32,590 nucleotides of DNA from Acidaminococcus massiliensis (GTDB lineage Bacteria; Bacillota; Negativicutes; Acidaminococcales; Acidaminococcaceae), in the NCBI RefSeq assembly GCF_900095825.1, contig NZ_LT608315.1, forward strand, positions 2,376,722 to 2,409,311, in the 5' to 3' direction. How positions within the stretch are numbered: the stretch's first letter is position 1; the number at the start of each line of letters is the position of its first letter. Shown piece by piece: positions 24,191 to 32,590 of the stretch. The translations under genes were made by a program, and so were the position numbers. Below the pieces are notes generated by a model that saw only the letters and a list, made by a program, of their open reading frames with translations, did not search any database and was not told the DNA's origin.

Positions 24191-25146
24191 CACAATGCCT
24201 CCAGTGCCTTTTCCAGGGCCTCCAAGAGAGCCTTCTTAGCCTCTTCCAAAGGCAGGCCGATGGTACAGCCCGCTGCCTTGGGATGGCCTCCTCCGTTGAA
24301 GGCCACGGCCACTTTGCTCACATCCACCTGTTTGGAGCGCATGCTCACCCGGGTGGATTTGGGTTCCACCTGCTTGAAGAGCACGGCCACATCCACCCCG
24401 GCAATGTAGCGGGGATGATAGATGAAGCTTTCCGTGGAAATGGTCTTGTCATAAAGGGCAAAAGGCACTTCCAGGGTAGCGATCCTGCCCCCTGCATAAA
24501 AGTGCAGGCTGGGCAGCACCTTGGCCAAAAGCTCCACCGAGTTCCGGGCCTTCAGCTCCAGCTGGTCGGAGATCTCATCCGGCCGGACGCCCCGTTCCAA
24601 AAGGTCCGCCGCCACCCGCATGCACCGAGGGGTGGTGTTGGCGTACTTGAAATAGCCGCAGTCGGTGACGATGGCCGTATACAGGTCCGTGGCCAGTTCC
24701 TGGTCCACGGGCACCCTGTTGGCTTCCAGCATCAGGTACATGATTTCCCCGGTGGCCGCTGCCTTTTCATCCAGCAGCAGATAATCCGCATACCGGGTGT
24801 TGGACACATGGTGGTCGATGTTCAGGATGGGCGCGGATAGGCATTTCTCTGCCTCCCCCATCCGGTCTTTGGAAGACGCATCCACCACCACCGTCAAATC
24901 GCAGGGGATCTTTTCCCCCGCTTTGGGCTGTTCATAGGCTTCCAGCCCCGGGAGGAACTGGTACACGGCCGGCAGGATGTCATCCACCAGCAGCCGCACC
25001 CGTTTTCCGGCCAGCTTCAAGGCACGGGCCAGACCCAGGGTGGACCCCAGGGTATCCCCGTCCGGACCCACATGGCTCACCAATACCAGGCTCTGGGCCC
25101 CCATGAGCAGCTGCCATGCCTCTCTCAGGTCCACCTCTTTACTCAT
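24190..25146 (-). CDS. nrnA: DHH-family oligoribonuclease / pAp phosphatase (NrnA-like)
   Basis: NrnA-type enzymes degrade short RNA oligonucleotides (nanoRNA) and dephosphorylate 3'-phosphoadenosine 5'-phosphate. The 318-residue protein has the DHH domain with SHVGPDGDTLGS (24-35), VVVDASS and IDHHVSN (Asp111, His112, His113). The DHHA1 domain shows FNGGGHPKAAGC near the C-terminus. All the metal-binding motifs I can identify are intact. It overlaps rbfA by 8 bases and truB by one, and the order rbfA-nrnA-truB-ribF is common in Firmicutes. Confidence 0.93.
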   Translation of the reverse strand: MSKEVDLREAWQLLMGAQSLVLVSHVGPDGDTLGSTLGLARALKLAGKRVRLLVDDILPAVYQFLPGLEAYEQPKAGEKIPCDLTVVVDASSKDRMGEAEKCLSAPILNIDHHVSNTRYADYLLLDEKAAATGEIMYLMLEANRVPVDQELATDLYTAIVTDCGYFKYANTTPRCMRVAADLLERGVRPDEISDQLELKARNSVELLAKVLPSLHFYAGGRIATLEVPFALYDKTISTESFIYHPRYIAGVDVAVLFKQVEPKSTRVSMRSKQVDVSKVAVAFNGGGHPKAAGCTIGLPLEEAKKALLEALEKALEAL

Positions 25147-25495
25147 GGTTCTCTTCTTTCTTCAGTTCATGGAGGATGGATTCGATATGGGCGCTGTATT
25201 CCATGGACGTATCCTTGTGGAAGCTGAGCACCGGAGCCACCCGCAGCTCGATGCGCCGGGCGATTTCCCGCCGGAAGAAGCCCAGGGCGGACTGGAGGCC
25301 CTTCCAAGCCTCCGCCTGCTGTTCTTCACTGCCATAGAGACTCACATAGATTTTGGCATAGCTCAGGTCGTTGCTGACTTCCACACCGGTAACGGTCACA
25401 AACTTCACCCGGGGATCCTTCACATCCCGGATCAGCATGTTGCTCATTTCCTGCTTGATCAGCGCCTGCAGTTTTTCCGCACGAAGTTTCGACAT
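25139..25495 (-). CDS. rbfA: Ribosome-binding factor A
   Basis: RbfA binds the immature 30S subunit and helps 16S rRNA processing and cold adaptation. The 118-residue protein has the single KH-like fold typical of the family, with LIKQEMSNMLIRDVKDPRVKFVTVTGVEVSNDLSYAKIYVS pattern elements and the conserved RIELRVAPVLSFHKDTS block. The ribosome site AAGGAG lies before the ATG. It begins 9 bases after infB. Confidence 0.97.
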   Translation of the reverse strand: MSKLRAEKLQALIKQEMSNMLIRDVKDPRVKFVTVTGVEVSNDLSYAKIYVSLYGSEEQQAEAWKGLQSALGFFRREIARRIELRVAPVLSFHKDTSMEYSAHIESILHELKKEENHE

Positions 25496-25504
25496 AGTAT
25501 CTCC

Positions 25505-28084
25505 TTATTCTGCGGCCACTTCTTCCATCACGTAGACTTCCAGCTGGTCGCCTTCCTTGATGTCCCGGTAGTCGGCCAGGGTCAGCCCGCATTCGAAGTT
25601 GGCTGCCACTTCCTTCACATCGTCCTTGAACCGGCGCAGGGAATCCAGTTCCCCTTCGTGGATCACGATGCCGTCCCGGACCAGCCGCACCTTGGCGGAC
25701 CGGGTGATCTTTCCGTCTTTCACATAGGCCCCGGCAATGAGGATCTTGTTGATGGGGATCACTTTCCGGATCTCCACATGGCCGATGATCTTTTCCTTGA
25801 ACTTGGGGGCCAGCATCCCTTTGATGGCGGCTTCCACATCGTTCAGGGCATCGTAGATAACCCGGTAGGTCCGGATATCCACTTTTTCCGCTTCGGCGGT
25901 CTTCCGGGCATTGGCATCCGGACGGACGTTGAAGCCGATGATCAGGGCGTTGGCTGCGGAAGCCAGCATCACGTCGGATTCATTGATGGCGCCCACGCCG
26001 GAATGGACGATGACCACTTTCACCTCATCGTTCTTGATCTTGGTGAGGGCCTGTTCCAGGGCCTGGATGGTGCCCTGCACATCGGCTTTCACCACGATGT
26101 TCAGATCCTTCAGTTCCCCTTCTTGGATCCGGTTGAAGATATCGTCCAGGGAAACCTTGGCCTTCTTCTGTTCTTCCATCTTCTGCTTGGCCAGGCGTTT
26201 TTCCGCCACGGACCGGGCTACATGTTCTTCGCAGGCATCCAGGATATCCCCGGCTTCCGGCACGTCGTTGAGCCCAAGGACTTCTACAGGAGTGGAAGGC
26301 AGGGCCTTTTTCACCTTTTCGCCCCGGTCATTGACCATGGCCCGGACTTTGCCGTAGCAGGTGCCGGCCAGGATGGAATCCCCGATATGCAGGGTGCCCC
26401 GGTCGATGAGTACAGAAGCTACAGGGCCTCTGCCCTTATCCAGCTTGGCTTCGATGATGGTGCCGTGGGCCGGCAGGTTGGGGTTGGCTTTCAGTTCCAA
26501 CATATCCGCCACCAGAAGAATCATTTCCAAGAGGTCGGAAATGCCGGTCTTCTGCCGAGCAGATACCGGGACCATGATGGTTTCGCCGCCCCAGGCTTCC
26601 GGGATCAGTCCGTGTTCCGACAGCTGCTGCATGACGAAATCCGGATTGGCCCCTTCCTTGTCAATCTTGTTGATGGCCACGATGATGGGGACCTTGGCCG
26701 CTTTGGCATGGTTGATGGCTTCGATGGTCTGGGGCATCACCCCGTCATCAGCGGCCACCACCAACACGGCGATATCCGTCACCTGGGCCCCCCGGGCACG
26801 CATGGCCGTAAAGGCTTCGTGGCCCGGCGTATCCAAGAACACAATGGGCTTGCCCTGGCAGACGACCCGGTAGGCCCCGATGTGCTGGGTGATCCCGCCG
26901 GCTTCCCGGGCGGTCACATTGGTCTTCCGGATGGCATCCAGGAGAGAGGTCTTGCCGTGGTCCACGTGGCCCATGACCGTCACCACAGGGGGACGGGGCA
27001 CCCGCAGGGCTGGGTCATCCTCCACTTCCGGCACTTCCGTAGGATCTGCTTCAGGGGGCGGTTCTTTGATTTCGCAGTTGAAATCCATGCCCACCAGTTC
27101 CGCGGTCTCATGGTCGATTTCCTGGTTGATGGTGACCATCTTGCCCAGCATGAACAATTTCTTGATCACTTCATTCACGTCCCGGCACAGGAGCTTGGCA
27201 AAATCCTTGACACTGATGCTCTCGCCCACTTCGATGCTGGAAGGACGCACCGTTTCCACCTTCTTGGCCGGAGCGGTATGGGTATTGGTGTTGTTGTTCC
27301 GATGTTTGTGATTCTTCATCATATGATCTGCACTGCGGGTAGGACGGTCCTCCCGGGTAGCGTAAGAGCCCTTGATCTTCTCCCGTTTTTCCTGATGGTT
27401 ATGGCCGCCGCTGCGTTTGCCCATTTCTTTGCCGGCATGGGCGCTGTTCATGTTCACAGGGGCTGCTGGTTTGGTACCCCTTCCGTTCTGGGGTTTGTTC
27501 CGGTTATTGCCGCTGCGGTCGTTGTGGCTGAACCGGTTCCCGCCATTTCCGTTCCGGCTGTTCTGGCCGTTCTGGGGACGGTCGCCCCGCCGGCCGCCAT
27601 CCCGGTTCTGGTTCTGGCTGTTCTGGGGACGGTCGCCCCGCCGGCCATTGTCCCGGTTCTGGCCGTTCCGTTCCCGGTTCCGGTCATTGTTCCGATCATT
27701 GCTCCGCAGCTCTCCCCGGCTGTCGCCCCGCCGGTCATTCCGGTTTTCCTGGGCCGTCCGTTCCCCGCTGCGGGCCTGTTCCTTCTGCTGGGCATGATGG
27801 GCCTGGATGGCCGCTTTGCCCACCGCCACGTCACTCTTCACCTGGGCCACTTTTTCCATGACAGGCTTCACCACTTGGGCCGCTTTATCCTGGGCCTTCT
27901 GGGCAGCCGCCTTCACCGTCCCCTGGTTGTTCTTCAGCCCCTTCACGATCATATCCCGCACGCTGGTCTCCACCGTGCTCATATGATTCTTCACGTTGAT
28001 CTTATGGTCAGCCAGAAAGCCCAGGACTTTCTTGTTGTCCAGATTCAGTTCTTTGGCAATTTCATAGATTCTATATTTTGTCAT
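25505..28084 (-). CDS. infB: Translation initiation factor IF-2
   Basis: IF-2 is the GTPase that places initiator tRNA on the ribosome. The 859-residue protein has IF2_N modules at about 1-50 and 290-340, and the G domain starts at about 371 ([25 protein letters not shown]). The C-terminal domains II-IV follow and bind fMet-tRNA. Between about 100 and 235 lies a low-complexity region rich in Arg, Asn, Gly and Asp, including two copies of GRRGDRPQN (147-155 and 164-172). The ATG at 28084 follows GGAGG by seven bases; a GTG two codons earlier is too close to that site. The gene sits between ylxQ and rbfA, the canonical order. Confidence 0.98.
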   Translation of the reverse strand: MTKYRIYEIAKELNLDNKKVLGFLADHKINVKNHMSTVETSVRDMIVKGLKNNQGTVKAAAQKAQDKAAQVVKPVMEKVAQVKSDVAVGKAAIQAHHAQQKEQARSGERTAQENRNDRRGDSRGELRSNDRNNDRNRERNGQNRDNGRRGDRPQNSQNQNRDGGRRGDRPQNGQNSRNGNGGNRFSHNDRSGNNRNKPQNGRGTKPAAPVNMNSAHAGKEMGKRSGGHNHQEKREKIKGSYATREDRPTRSADHMMKNHKHRNNNTNTHTAPAKKVETVRPSSIEVGESISVKDFAKLLCRDVNEVIKKLFMLGKMVTINQEIDHETAELVGMDFNCEIKEPPPEADPTEVPEVEDDPALRVPRPPVVTVMGHVDHGKTSLLDAIRKTNVTAREAGGITQHIGAYRVVCQGKPIVFLDTPGHEAFTAMRARGAQVTDIAVLVVAADDGVMPQTIEAINHAKAAKVPIIVAINKIDKEGANPDFVMQQLSEHGLIPEAWGGETIMVPVSARQKTGISDLLEMILLVADMLELKANPNLPAHGTIIEAKLDKGRGPVASVLIDRGTLHIGDSILAGTCYGKVRAMVNDRGEKVKKALPSTPVEVLGLNDVPEAGDILDACEEHVARSVAEKRLAKQKMEEQKKAKVSLDDIFNRIQEGELKDLNIVVKADVQGTIQALEQALTKIKNDEVKVVIVHSGVGAINESDVMLASAANALIIGFNVRPDANARKTAEAEKVDIRTYRVIYDALNDVEAAIKGMLAPKFKEKIIGHVEIRKVIPINKILIAGAYVKDGKITRSAKVRLVRDGIVIHEGELDSLRRFKDDVKEVAANFECGLTLADYRDIKEGDQLEVYVMEEVAAE

Positions 28085-28100
28085 CCGCACACCTCCATAG

Positions 28101-28397
28101 TTACAAGCCCATCATCTTTCGAAAATTGTCGTCCAGGAGAATGACAGCAGCCCGGGGAGCTTTCCCGAGGGCGGCCCCCATCCGTGCCCGGTCCAACCGT
28201 TTTCCGTAAGGGACCTGGTTGGCGTCGCACCAGCGCTGGATCTTTTCCACCGTGCGCTGGGAGGCATCTGCGGCAATCAGCACATAGCGGGCACGCCCTT
28301 TTTTCAGCGTGTCCCATATGCCCTGATCGCCGGATGCCACTTTTCCGGCTCTCTGTGCCAGGCCCAGGGCGAAGCAGAGTTCCTCATCGGTTTTCAT
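28101..28397 (-). CDS. ylxQ: Ribosomal protein L7Ae-like RNA-binding protein (YlxQ)
   Basis: This 98-residue protein has the small L7Ae/L30e/S12e fold; typical pieces are [31 protein letters not shown] and a late ILLDDNF. Such proteins bind kink-turn RNA, and YlxQ is encoded in the nusA-infB operon of many Firmicutes; its exact role is unsettled. It overlaps ylxR by 14 bases and precedes infB by 16. Confidence 0.92.
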   Translation of the reverse strand: MKTDEELCFALGLAQRAGKVASGDQGIWDTLKKGRARYVLIAADASQRTVEKIQRWCDANQVPYGKRLDRARMGAALGKAPRAAVILLDDNFRKMMGL

Positions 28398-28656
28398 GAG
28401 ACAGCTCCGCCAGCAATGCTTCCTTGGTTTCCGGAGGAACCTTCACCTGCAGGGCTTTTTCCAGGCTTTTGCTCTGGAAAGCCTTTTCGATGCAGGCAGG
28501 GTTGGGACACACATAGGCGCCCCGGCCCGGTTTCTTGCCGGAACGGTCCAGGCTCACTTCCCCTTCCGGGGAACGGACGATCCGGACCATTTCTTTCTTA
28601 TTGTGGGTCTCCCCGCAGCCGATGCAGGTGCGCTGGGGGATTTTCTTCACTTTCAT
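28384..28656 (-). CDS. ylxR: YlxR-family RNA-binding protein (DUF448, RnpM)
   Basis: This basic 90-residue protein shows the family pattern [19 protein letters not shown], then [25 protein letters not shown]. The cysteines form two CxxC-like pairs. YlxR binds RNA; B. subtilis YlxR has been linked to RNase P and named RnpM. Its ATG overlaps the nusA stop by four bases (ATGA), so translation is coupled. Confidence 0.95.
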   Translation of the reverse strand: MKVKKIPQRTCIGCGETHNKKEMVRIVRSPEGEVSLDRSGKKPGRGAYVCPNPACIEKAFQSKSLEKALQVKVPPETKEALLAELSHENR

Positions 28657-29762
28657 GCGTCCTCACCACTTTCCTCAGGAGCCTCCTGGGCTTCCTGGGC
28701 CTGGGCCGCTTCTGCTTCTACTTCTGCTGCCGCAGCCTGGCTTTCGCTCTTGATGTCGATCTTCCAGCCGGTGAGTTTGGCAGCCAGGCGGGCATTCTGC
28801 CCTTCCTTGCCAATGGCCAGGGACAGCTGGTAATCAGGCACCACCACCCGGCAGATCTTTTCTTCTTTGCTGGCCCGGGCGGAGACCACTTTGGAAGGAG
28901 ACAGTGCGTTAGCCACGTACTCTTCCGGGTCCTCGCTGTATTTCACGATGTCGATCTTTTCGCCCCGGAGTTCATCCACGATGGCCCGGACCCGCATGCC
29001 CTTTGGGCCCACACAGGCCCCCACCGGATCCACACTGGGATTGGTGCTGTGGACAGCGATCTTGCTGCGCATCCCCGGTTCCCGGGCCACACTGTCGATG
29101 ACCACGGTGCCGTCCTGGATTTCAGAGACTTCCAGTTCGAACAGCCGTTTCAAGAGGCCGGGATGGGTCCGGGACAGGATGATCTGGGGCCCCTTGGTGG
29201 TCTTTTTCACTTCCACCACATAGCACTTCAGGCGCTGATGGTAATCATACGTCTCATGAGGGATCTGTTCATTGGGCAGCAGCAGGCCTTCTGCCGTCCC
29301 CAGGTCGATGAACACGTTGTGTCCTTCGATCCGCTGGACAGTCCCGGTGACGATGTCATTTTCCCGGTCGGAATACCGTTCATACACCATGCCCCGTTCT
29401 GCCTCCCGGATCCGCTGGACAATCACCTGCTTGGCATTCTGGGCAGCGATCCGGCCAAAGTTCTTGGGGGTCACTTCCGTTTCCAGGATATCCCCGGCCT
29501 GATAATGGGCATTGAGCTTCTGGGCGTCTGCCAGGCTGATTTCCGTCGTCGGATCCGTGACTTCTTCTACAATGTTCTTCCGGGCATAGACATGGATCTC
29601 CCCGGTCTCTTTATGCATGGAAACCCGCACATTCTGGGCAGAGCCGTAATTCTTTTTATAGGCGGTGATCAGGGCTTCCTCCACTGCACTGTACAGTACA
29701 TCCGGAGAAATCCCCTTCTCCTTGGCCAAGAGCGCAATGGCTTTCACGAAATCCGCATTCAC
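28653..29762 (-). CDS. nusA: Transcription termination/antitermination factor NusA
   Basis: NusA binds RNA polymerase and modulates pausing, termination and antitermination. The 369-residue protein has the N-terminal RNAP-binding domain (about 1-125), an S1 domain (about 130-200) and two KH domains (about 205-345, with [26 protein letters not shown] and [22 protein letters not shown]). It ends in a short Ala/Glu-rich tail and lacks the C-terminal acidic repeats of E. coli NusA, as in other Firmicutes. The start codon is GTG, supported by AAGGAGG seven to eight bases upstream. It lies 30 bases after rimP. Confidence 0.97.
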   Translation of the reverse strand: MNADFVKAIALLAKEKGISPDVLYSAVEEALITAYKKNYGSAQNVRVSMHKETGEIHVYARKNIVEEVTDPTTEISLADAQKLNAHYQAGDILETEVTPKNFGRIAAQNAKQVIVQRIREAERGMVYERYSDRENDIVTGTVQRIEGHNVFIDLGTAEGLLLPNEQIPHETYDYHQRLKCYVVEVKKTTKGPQIILSRTHPGLLKRLFELEVSEIQDGTVVIDSVAREPGMRSKIAVHSTNPSVDPVGACVGPKGMRVRAIVDELRGEKIDIVKYSEDPEEYVANALSPSKVVSARASKEEKICRVVVPDYQLSLAIGKEGQNARLAAKLTGWKIDIKSESQAAAAEVEAEAAQAQEAQEAPEESGEDA

Positions 29763-29792
29763 TTCAAAACTCCTCCTTAATATAATTATAAA

Positions 29793-30254
29793 TTAAAAAT
29801 CGATATGGGGCCGGACAGAAGCAATGAGCTTCCGTTCAATGGTCCGTTCCTGCTGCTTGCCATCTTCCACCACCAGATGGTCTGCATCATGGCTCTTCAG
29901 CACGGCGGTCAGCTGCTTTTTCCCTTCATAGGGGGCGAAAAAGGCCAGATCCACCTTGGTTCCATAGTGGGCCGCCAGGTCCTTATCTTTTTTCAGGGGC
30001 CGGTCGATGCCGGGAGACGAAACTTCCAAATAATACTTTTCTTTAATGAAGTCTTCCTCATCCAGCTTTTTGGCCAGGGCATTGCTCACCGCCGAGCAGT
30101 CATCGATATCGATGCCGCCCTCCTTGTCGATGAACACCCGCAGGAACCAATCCCGTTCCCGCACATACTCCACATCCACCAGTTCAAGGCCGGCTGTTTC
30201 CACAATGGGAGACACCAATTCCGTCACTCGCTCCGTGATTTTCTTTTTGTCCAT
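29793..30254 (-). CDS. rimP: Ribosome maturation factor RimP
   Basis: RimP assists 30S subunit maturation. The 153-residue protein has the expected two-domain form: an alpha/beta part with LELVDVEYVRERDWFLRVFIDKEGGIDIDDCSAVS and YLEVSSPGIDRPLKKDKDL, then an SH3-like C-terminal half. It is the first gene of the long operon rimP-nusA-ylxR-ylxQ-infB-rbfA-nrnA-truB-ribF. AGAGGTG precedes the ATG. Confidence 0.96.
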   Translation of the reverse strand: MDKKKITERVTELVSPIVETAGLELVDVEYVRERDWFLRVFIDKEGGIDIDDCSAVSNALAKKLDEEDFIKEKYYLEVSSPGIDRPLKKDKDLAAHYGTKVDLAFFAPYEGKKQLTAVLKSHDADHLVVEDGKQQERTIERKLIASVRPHIDF

Positions 30255-30285
30255 TCAGACACCTCTGCTTCTTCCTTCCTAGTAA

Positions 30286-30320
30286 ACGAAAGAGCGGGTA
30301 TAAAATACCCACTCTCTAAG
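30286..30320 (-). promoter_or_regulatory. Hairpin in the rimP operon leader
   Basis: On the minus strand, AGAGTGGGTAT pairs with ATACCCGCTCT around a 3-base loop and is followed by TTCGTTT. It resembles a weak intrinsic terminator within the leader between promoter and rimP, so attenuation is possible. Confidence 0.45.
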
Positions 30321-30342
30321 GTCTGCCTCAGTTTTCTAAGTC

Positions 30343-30371
30343 ATTATAACACTGCCGGAAGAAAATGGCAA
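30343..30371 (-). promoter_or_regulatory. Promoter of the rimP-nusA-infB-ribF operon
   Basis: On the minus strand, TTGCCA (30366-30371) and TATAAT (30343-30348) are 17 bases apart, with TG before the -10 (extended -10). It is divergent from the penicillin-binding protein promoter. Confidence 0.88.
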
Positions 30372-30424
30372 CCTAAAGCCTTTCCTCTTCTAAACAGGGA
30401 GTTATACAACTAACAAGCCAAATG

Positions 30425-30433
30425 TGGTATAAT
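30425..30433 (+). promoter_or_regulatory. Extended -10 promoter of the penicillin-binding protein gene
   Basis: TGGTATAAT is an extended -10 with a perfect TATAAT at 30428-30433. No good -35 is present (TACAAC at the right distance). It lies about 55 bases before the start codon. Confidence 0.65.
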
Positions 30434-30488
30434 ATCCTGTAACTTATGTTCTCAATCTCTATTTTTATCTATTATAGGAGCTGACGTG

Positions 30489-32543
30489 ATGACAAGCAAC
30501 AAAAACAAGAACTGGAGGATGCCCTTCGGTTCCCCTTCCCCCCACAAACGCAAGAAACTGGGCGGGACGATTTTTTCAGCGATCATGGCCCTGATCCTGG
30601 TAGGTTTCCTGTCGGTTGCCGCCTTCTTCGCCGTGGCCAAATTCACCACAGCCAAGATCCTCACCAAGGACATGGCCCCCATGGCTTCTTCTCAGTTTTT
30701 TGATGCCAAGGGCAATCTGATCACCACCGTAGATTCTGAGGAAGACCGGATCCCGGTGACCATCGACAAGGTGCCCAAGAACCTGCAGCACGCTTTCCTG
30801 GCAGCGGAAGACATCCGTTTCTATGAACACGGCGGCATCGATTTCCGGGGCATCGGCCGTGCCATCTACACCTACATCCGGTGGGGCGAGGTCCAGGGCG
30901 GCAGCACCATTACCCAGCAGCTGGCCAAGAACTACTTCCTGACCCAGGAACAGACCCTGAGCCGGAAGCTCCATGAAGCCTTCATCGCTCTCCAAATCGA
31001 GCAGAAATACACCAAGAAGGAAATCCTGGAAATGTACATGAACCAGATCTACTTCGGCCAGGGTGCTTATGGGGTGGAAACCGCCTCCAACACCTATTTC
31101 GGCAAACATGTGGAAGATCTGGACCTGGCCCAGAGTGCCATGATTGCCGGGATCCCCAAGAGCCCCAACTACTATTCCCCCCTGTCCAATCCCAAAGCCG
31201 CCAAGGCCCGGCAGAAGACAGTGCTGGAACAGATGACCAAATACGGGTTCATCACCAAGGAACAGGCGGATGAAGCCTATGCGGAACCCCTGACCTACAA
31301 GAGCCTCAATGAATCCCCGGGCTCCAAGAAATATTTCATCGATTACTGCATCCAGCTGCTGGTGGATAAATTCGGTCCTGATGCCGTATACAAACAGGGG
31401 CTGAAGGTCTACACCACCCTGGATCCGGATATGCAGAAAGCCGCTGAAAAAGCGGCGGCCCTGACGCCTACATATTATACGGACAGCAGCAAGCTGAAAC
31501 AGCCCCAGAGCGCTATTGTAGCCGTAGATCCCAAGACCGGCTACATCAAGGCCATGATCGGAGGCCGGGGCACGGACCAGTTCAACCGTGCCGTGATGGC
31601 GGAACGGCAGCCTGGTTCTTCCTTTAAGCCTTTCGTTTACATGAACGCCCTGGAACAGGGTGCCACTCCCAGCGATACCGTCCAGGACTCCCCCATCCCG
31701 GGAGACTGGAACCCCCAGAACTATGACCGGAGCTTCCATGGCACCGTGTCCTACCGGACGGCACTCACCTATTCCTACAACGTGCCTGCCGTCAAGGTGG
31801 CCATGAAGTACGGAACGGAAAAGACCCTGAAACTGGCCAAACGGCTGGGGATCACCACCCTGGTGGATGATGACGACAACGCAGCCATGGCCCTAGGGGG
31901 CCTGACCCACGGGGTGACGCCTCTGGAAATGGCCGGTGCCTATGCGGGCATCGCCAATATGGGGAAATTCAACAAACCCACTCCCATTGTGAAGATCCTG
32001 GACCGGAACGGCAAAGTGCTCTATGAACACAAAACCAATCCCACCCAGGCTGTGAAACCGGAAACCGCCTACATGATGATTTCCATGATGGAAGACGTTA
32101 TGACCCGGGGTACTGGCCGGGGGGCCGCCATCAACCGTCCCTGCGCCGGGAAATCCGGGACCACTGACACTTACCATGATGCCTGGTTCGTGGGCTTTAC
32201 GCCCAACCTGGCCTGTGCCGTATGGATCGGGGATGACAACAACGAATCCCTGGGCGGCATGACAGGTGGCGGTGAGCCGGCCACTCTGTGGCGGACCTTC
32301 ATGAGCGGTGCCTTGGACGGCATCCCTGCAGAAGACTTCGAAAAGCCGGACGGCTTCAAGATGCCTGCACCGAAATATGAAGCCCCCAAAGCCCAGCCTA
32401 AGAAAGACACCGCCAAGAAACAAGATACCAAGAAACAGAACTCCAAGAAAGAGGACTCCCTGCCAGGCGGCGGGAACGTCCCTCAGCCGCCTCGGTCAGG
32501 AAAGAGCTCCACGCCCCCGCCGGTACGGCCGCCGAAACAGTGA
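30489..32543 (+). CDS. Class A penicillin-binding protein (PBP1A family)
   Basis: This bifunctional cell-wall enzyme polymerises glycan strands and cross-links peptides outside the inner membrane. The 684-residue protein has a cytoplasmic tail, one membrane anchor (about 27-50), and a GT51 transglycosylase domain with EDIRFYEHGGID (catalytic Glu107) and GGSTITQQLAKN (137-148). The transpeptidase has the active serine in GSSFKP (Ser377, Lys380), SYN (429-431) and KSGT (555-558). The last ~70 residues are rich in Lys, Gln, Ser and Pro and end after a Pro-rich stretch. TAGGAG lies upstream; the ATG at 30489 is preferred over the GTG directly before it on spacing. Confidence 0.96.
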   Translation: MTSNKNKNWRMPFGSPSPHKRKKLGGTIFSAIMALILVGFLSVAAFFAVAKFTTAKILTKDMAPMASSQFFDAKGNLITTVDSEEDRIPVTIDKVPKNLQHAFLAAEDIRFYEHGGIDFRGIGRAIYTYIRWGEVQGGSTITQQLAKNYFLTQEQTLSRKLHEAFIALQIEQKYTKKEILEMYMNQIYFGQGAYGVETASNTYFGKHVEDLDLAQSAMIAGIPKSPNYYSPLSNPKAAKARQKTVLEQMTKYGFITKEQADEAYAEPLTYKSLNESPGSKKYFIDYCIQLLVDKFGPDAVYKQGLKVYTTLDPDMQKAAEKAAALTPTYYTDSSKLKQPQSAIVAVDPKTGYIKAMIGGRGTDQFNRAVMAERQPGSSFKPFVYMNALEQGATPSDTVQDSPIPGDWNPQNYDRSFHGTVSYRTALTYSYNVPAVKVAMKYGTEKTLKLAKRLGITTLVDDDDNAAMALGGLTHGVTPLEMAGAYAGIANMGKFNKPTPIVKILDRNGKVLYEHKTNPTQAVKPETAYMMISMMEDVMTRGTGRGAAINRPCAGKSGTTDTYHDAWFVGFTPNLACAVWIGDDNNESLGGMTGGGEPATLWRTFMSGALDGIPAEDFEKPDGFKMPAPKYEAPKAQPKKDTAKKQDTKKQNSKKEDSLPGGGNVPQPPRSGKSSTPPPVRPPKQ

Positions 32544-32559
32544 GTATAGAAGAAAAAAA

Positions 32560-32583
32560 TCCCTGCCGCAGTTGCGGCGGGGA
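32560..32583 (+). terminator. Probable terminator of the penicillin-binding protein gene
   Basis: TCCCTGCCGC pairs with GCGGCGGGGA (one G-T wobble) around a 4-base loop, 17 bases after the stop codon. It is preceded by seven A, so it could also end transcripts arriving from the right. The window ends just after it. Confidence 0.7.
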
Positions 32584-32590
32584 GATTGTT

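Noticed and set aside
27540-27660. Tandem GC-rich blocks considered as a CRISPR-like or minisatellite array
   Set aside because: They encode the in-frame low-complexity linker of IF-2 and lack regular repeats and spacers.
24977-28144. A 1055-codon plus-strand frame opposite infB and rbfA
   Set aside because: Shadow of two certain genes; no ribosome site, and only repetitive His/Phe/Gly-rich composition.

Overview
The window (32,590 bases, visibly GC-rich) reads as a chromosomal segment of a diderm Firmicute of the class Negativicutes. The Acidaminococcus / Phascolarctobacterium group is the best guess. The gene orders rimP-nusA-ylxR-ylxQ-infB-rbfA-nrnA-truB-ribF and hrcA-grpE-dnaK-dnaJ under a CIRCE operator are typical of Firmicutes. 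A TpsB-type outer-membrane beta-barrel transporter implies a second membrane. Genus assignment is inference only. All genes are on the minus strand except the first gene and the last.

Layout, left to right. (1) 1-1671: a PD-(D/E)XK nuclease-like gene (278-1249) bracketed by two copies of a palindromic repeat, followed by a structured stretch without genes. (2) 1672-3031: an IS110-family transposase with structured noncoding flanks, one of which may encode a bridge RNA. (3) 3032-7552: a two-partner secretion pair, tpsB then tpsA, with tpsA ending directly against the IS110 region. (4) 7839-12685: the heat-shock operon hrcA-grpE-dnaK-dnaJ with a clear promoter, a CIRCE operator and a strong terminator. 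(5) 12712-18838: hemW, an L-lactate dehydrogenase, an EamA exporter, and a transporter-ttdA-ttdB operon whose enzyme subunits look like L(+)-tartrate dehydratase (annotation as class I fumarase is the alternative). This operon has its own promoter containing a palindrome. (6) 18890-20025: a cluster of four hairpins and a GntR/FCD regulator that carries two DNA-binding domains. (7) 20048-22330: lepA and rpsT. (8) 22344-30371: the long translation and RNA-maturation operon from rimP to ribF. (9) 30428-32583: a divergent class A penicillin-binding protein gene with its own promoter and terminator.

How it fits together. The housekeeping genes form the familiar rpsT-lepA-...-hemW-hrcA-grpE-dnaK-dnaJ neighbourhood, but a catabolic block (GntR regulator, SLC13 carrier, TtdAB, EamA exporter, lactate dehydrogenase) sits between lepA and hemW. 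A plausible reading is uptake of a C4 dicarboxylate, dehydration to oxaloacetate (or fumarate/malate interconversion), and disposal of reductant through lactate dehydrogenase, under control of the neighbouring GntR protein. The left 7.5 kb is accessory DNA: repeats, an insertion sequence and a surface-protein secretion system. No tRNA, rRNA, CRISPR array or riboswitch of a known class was recognised.
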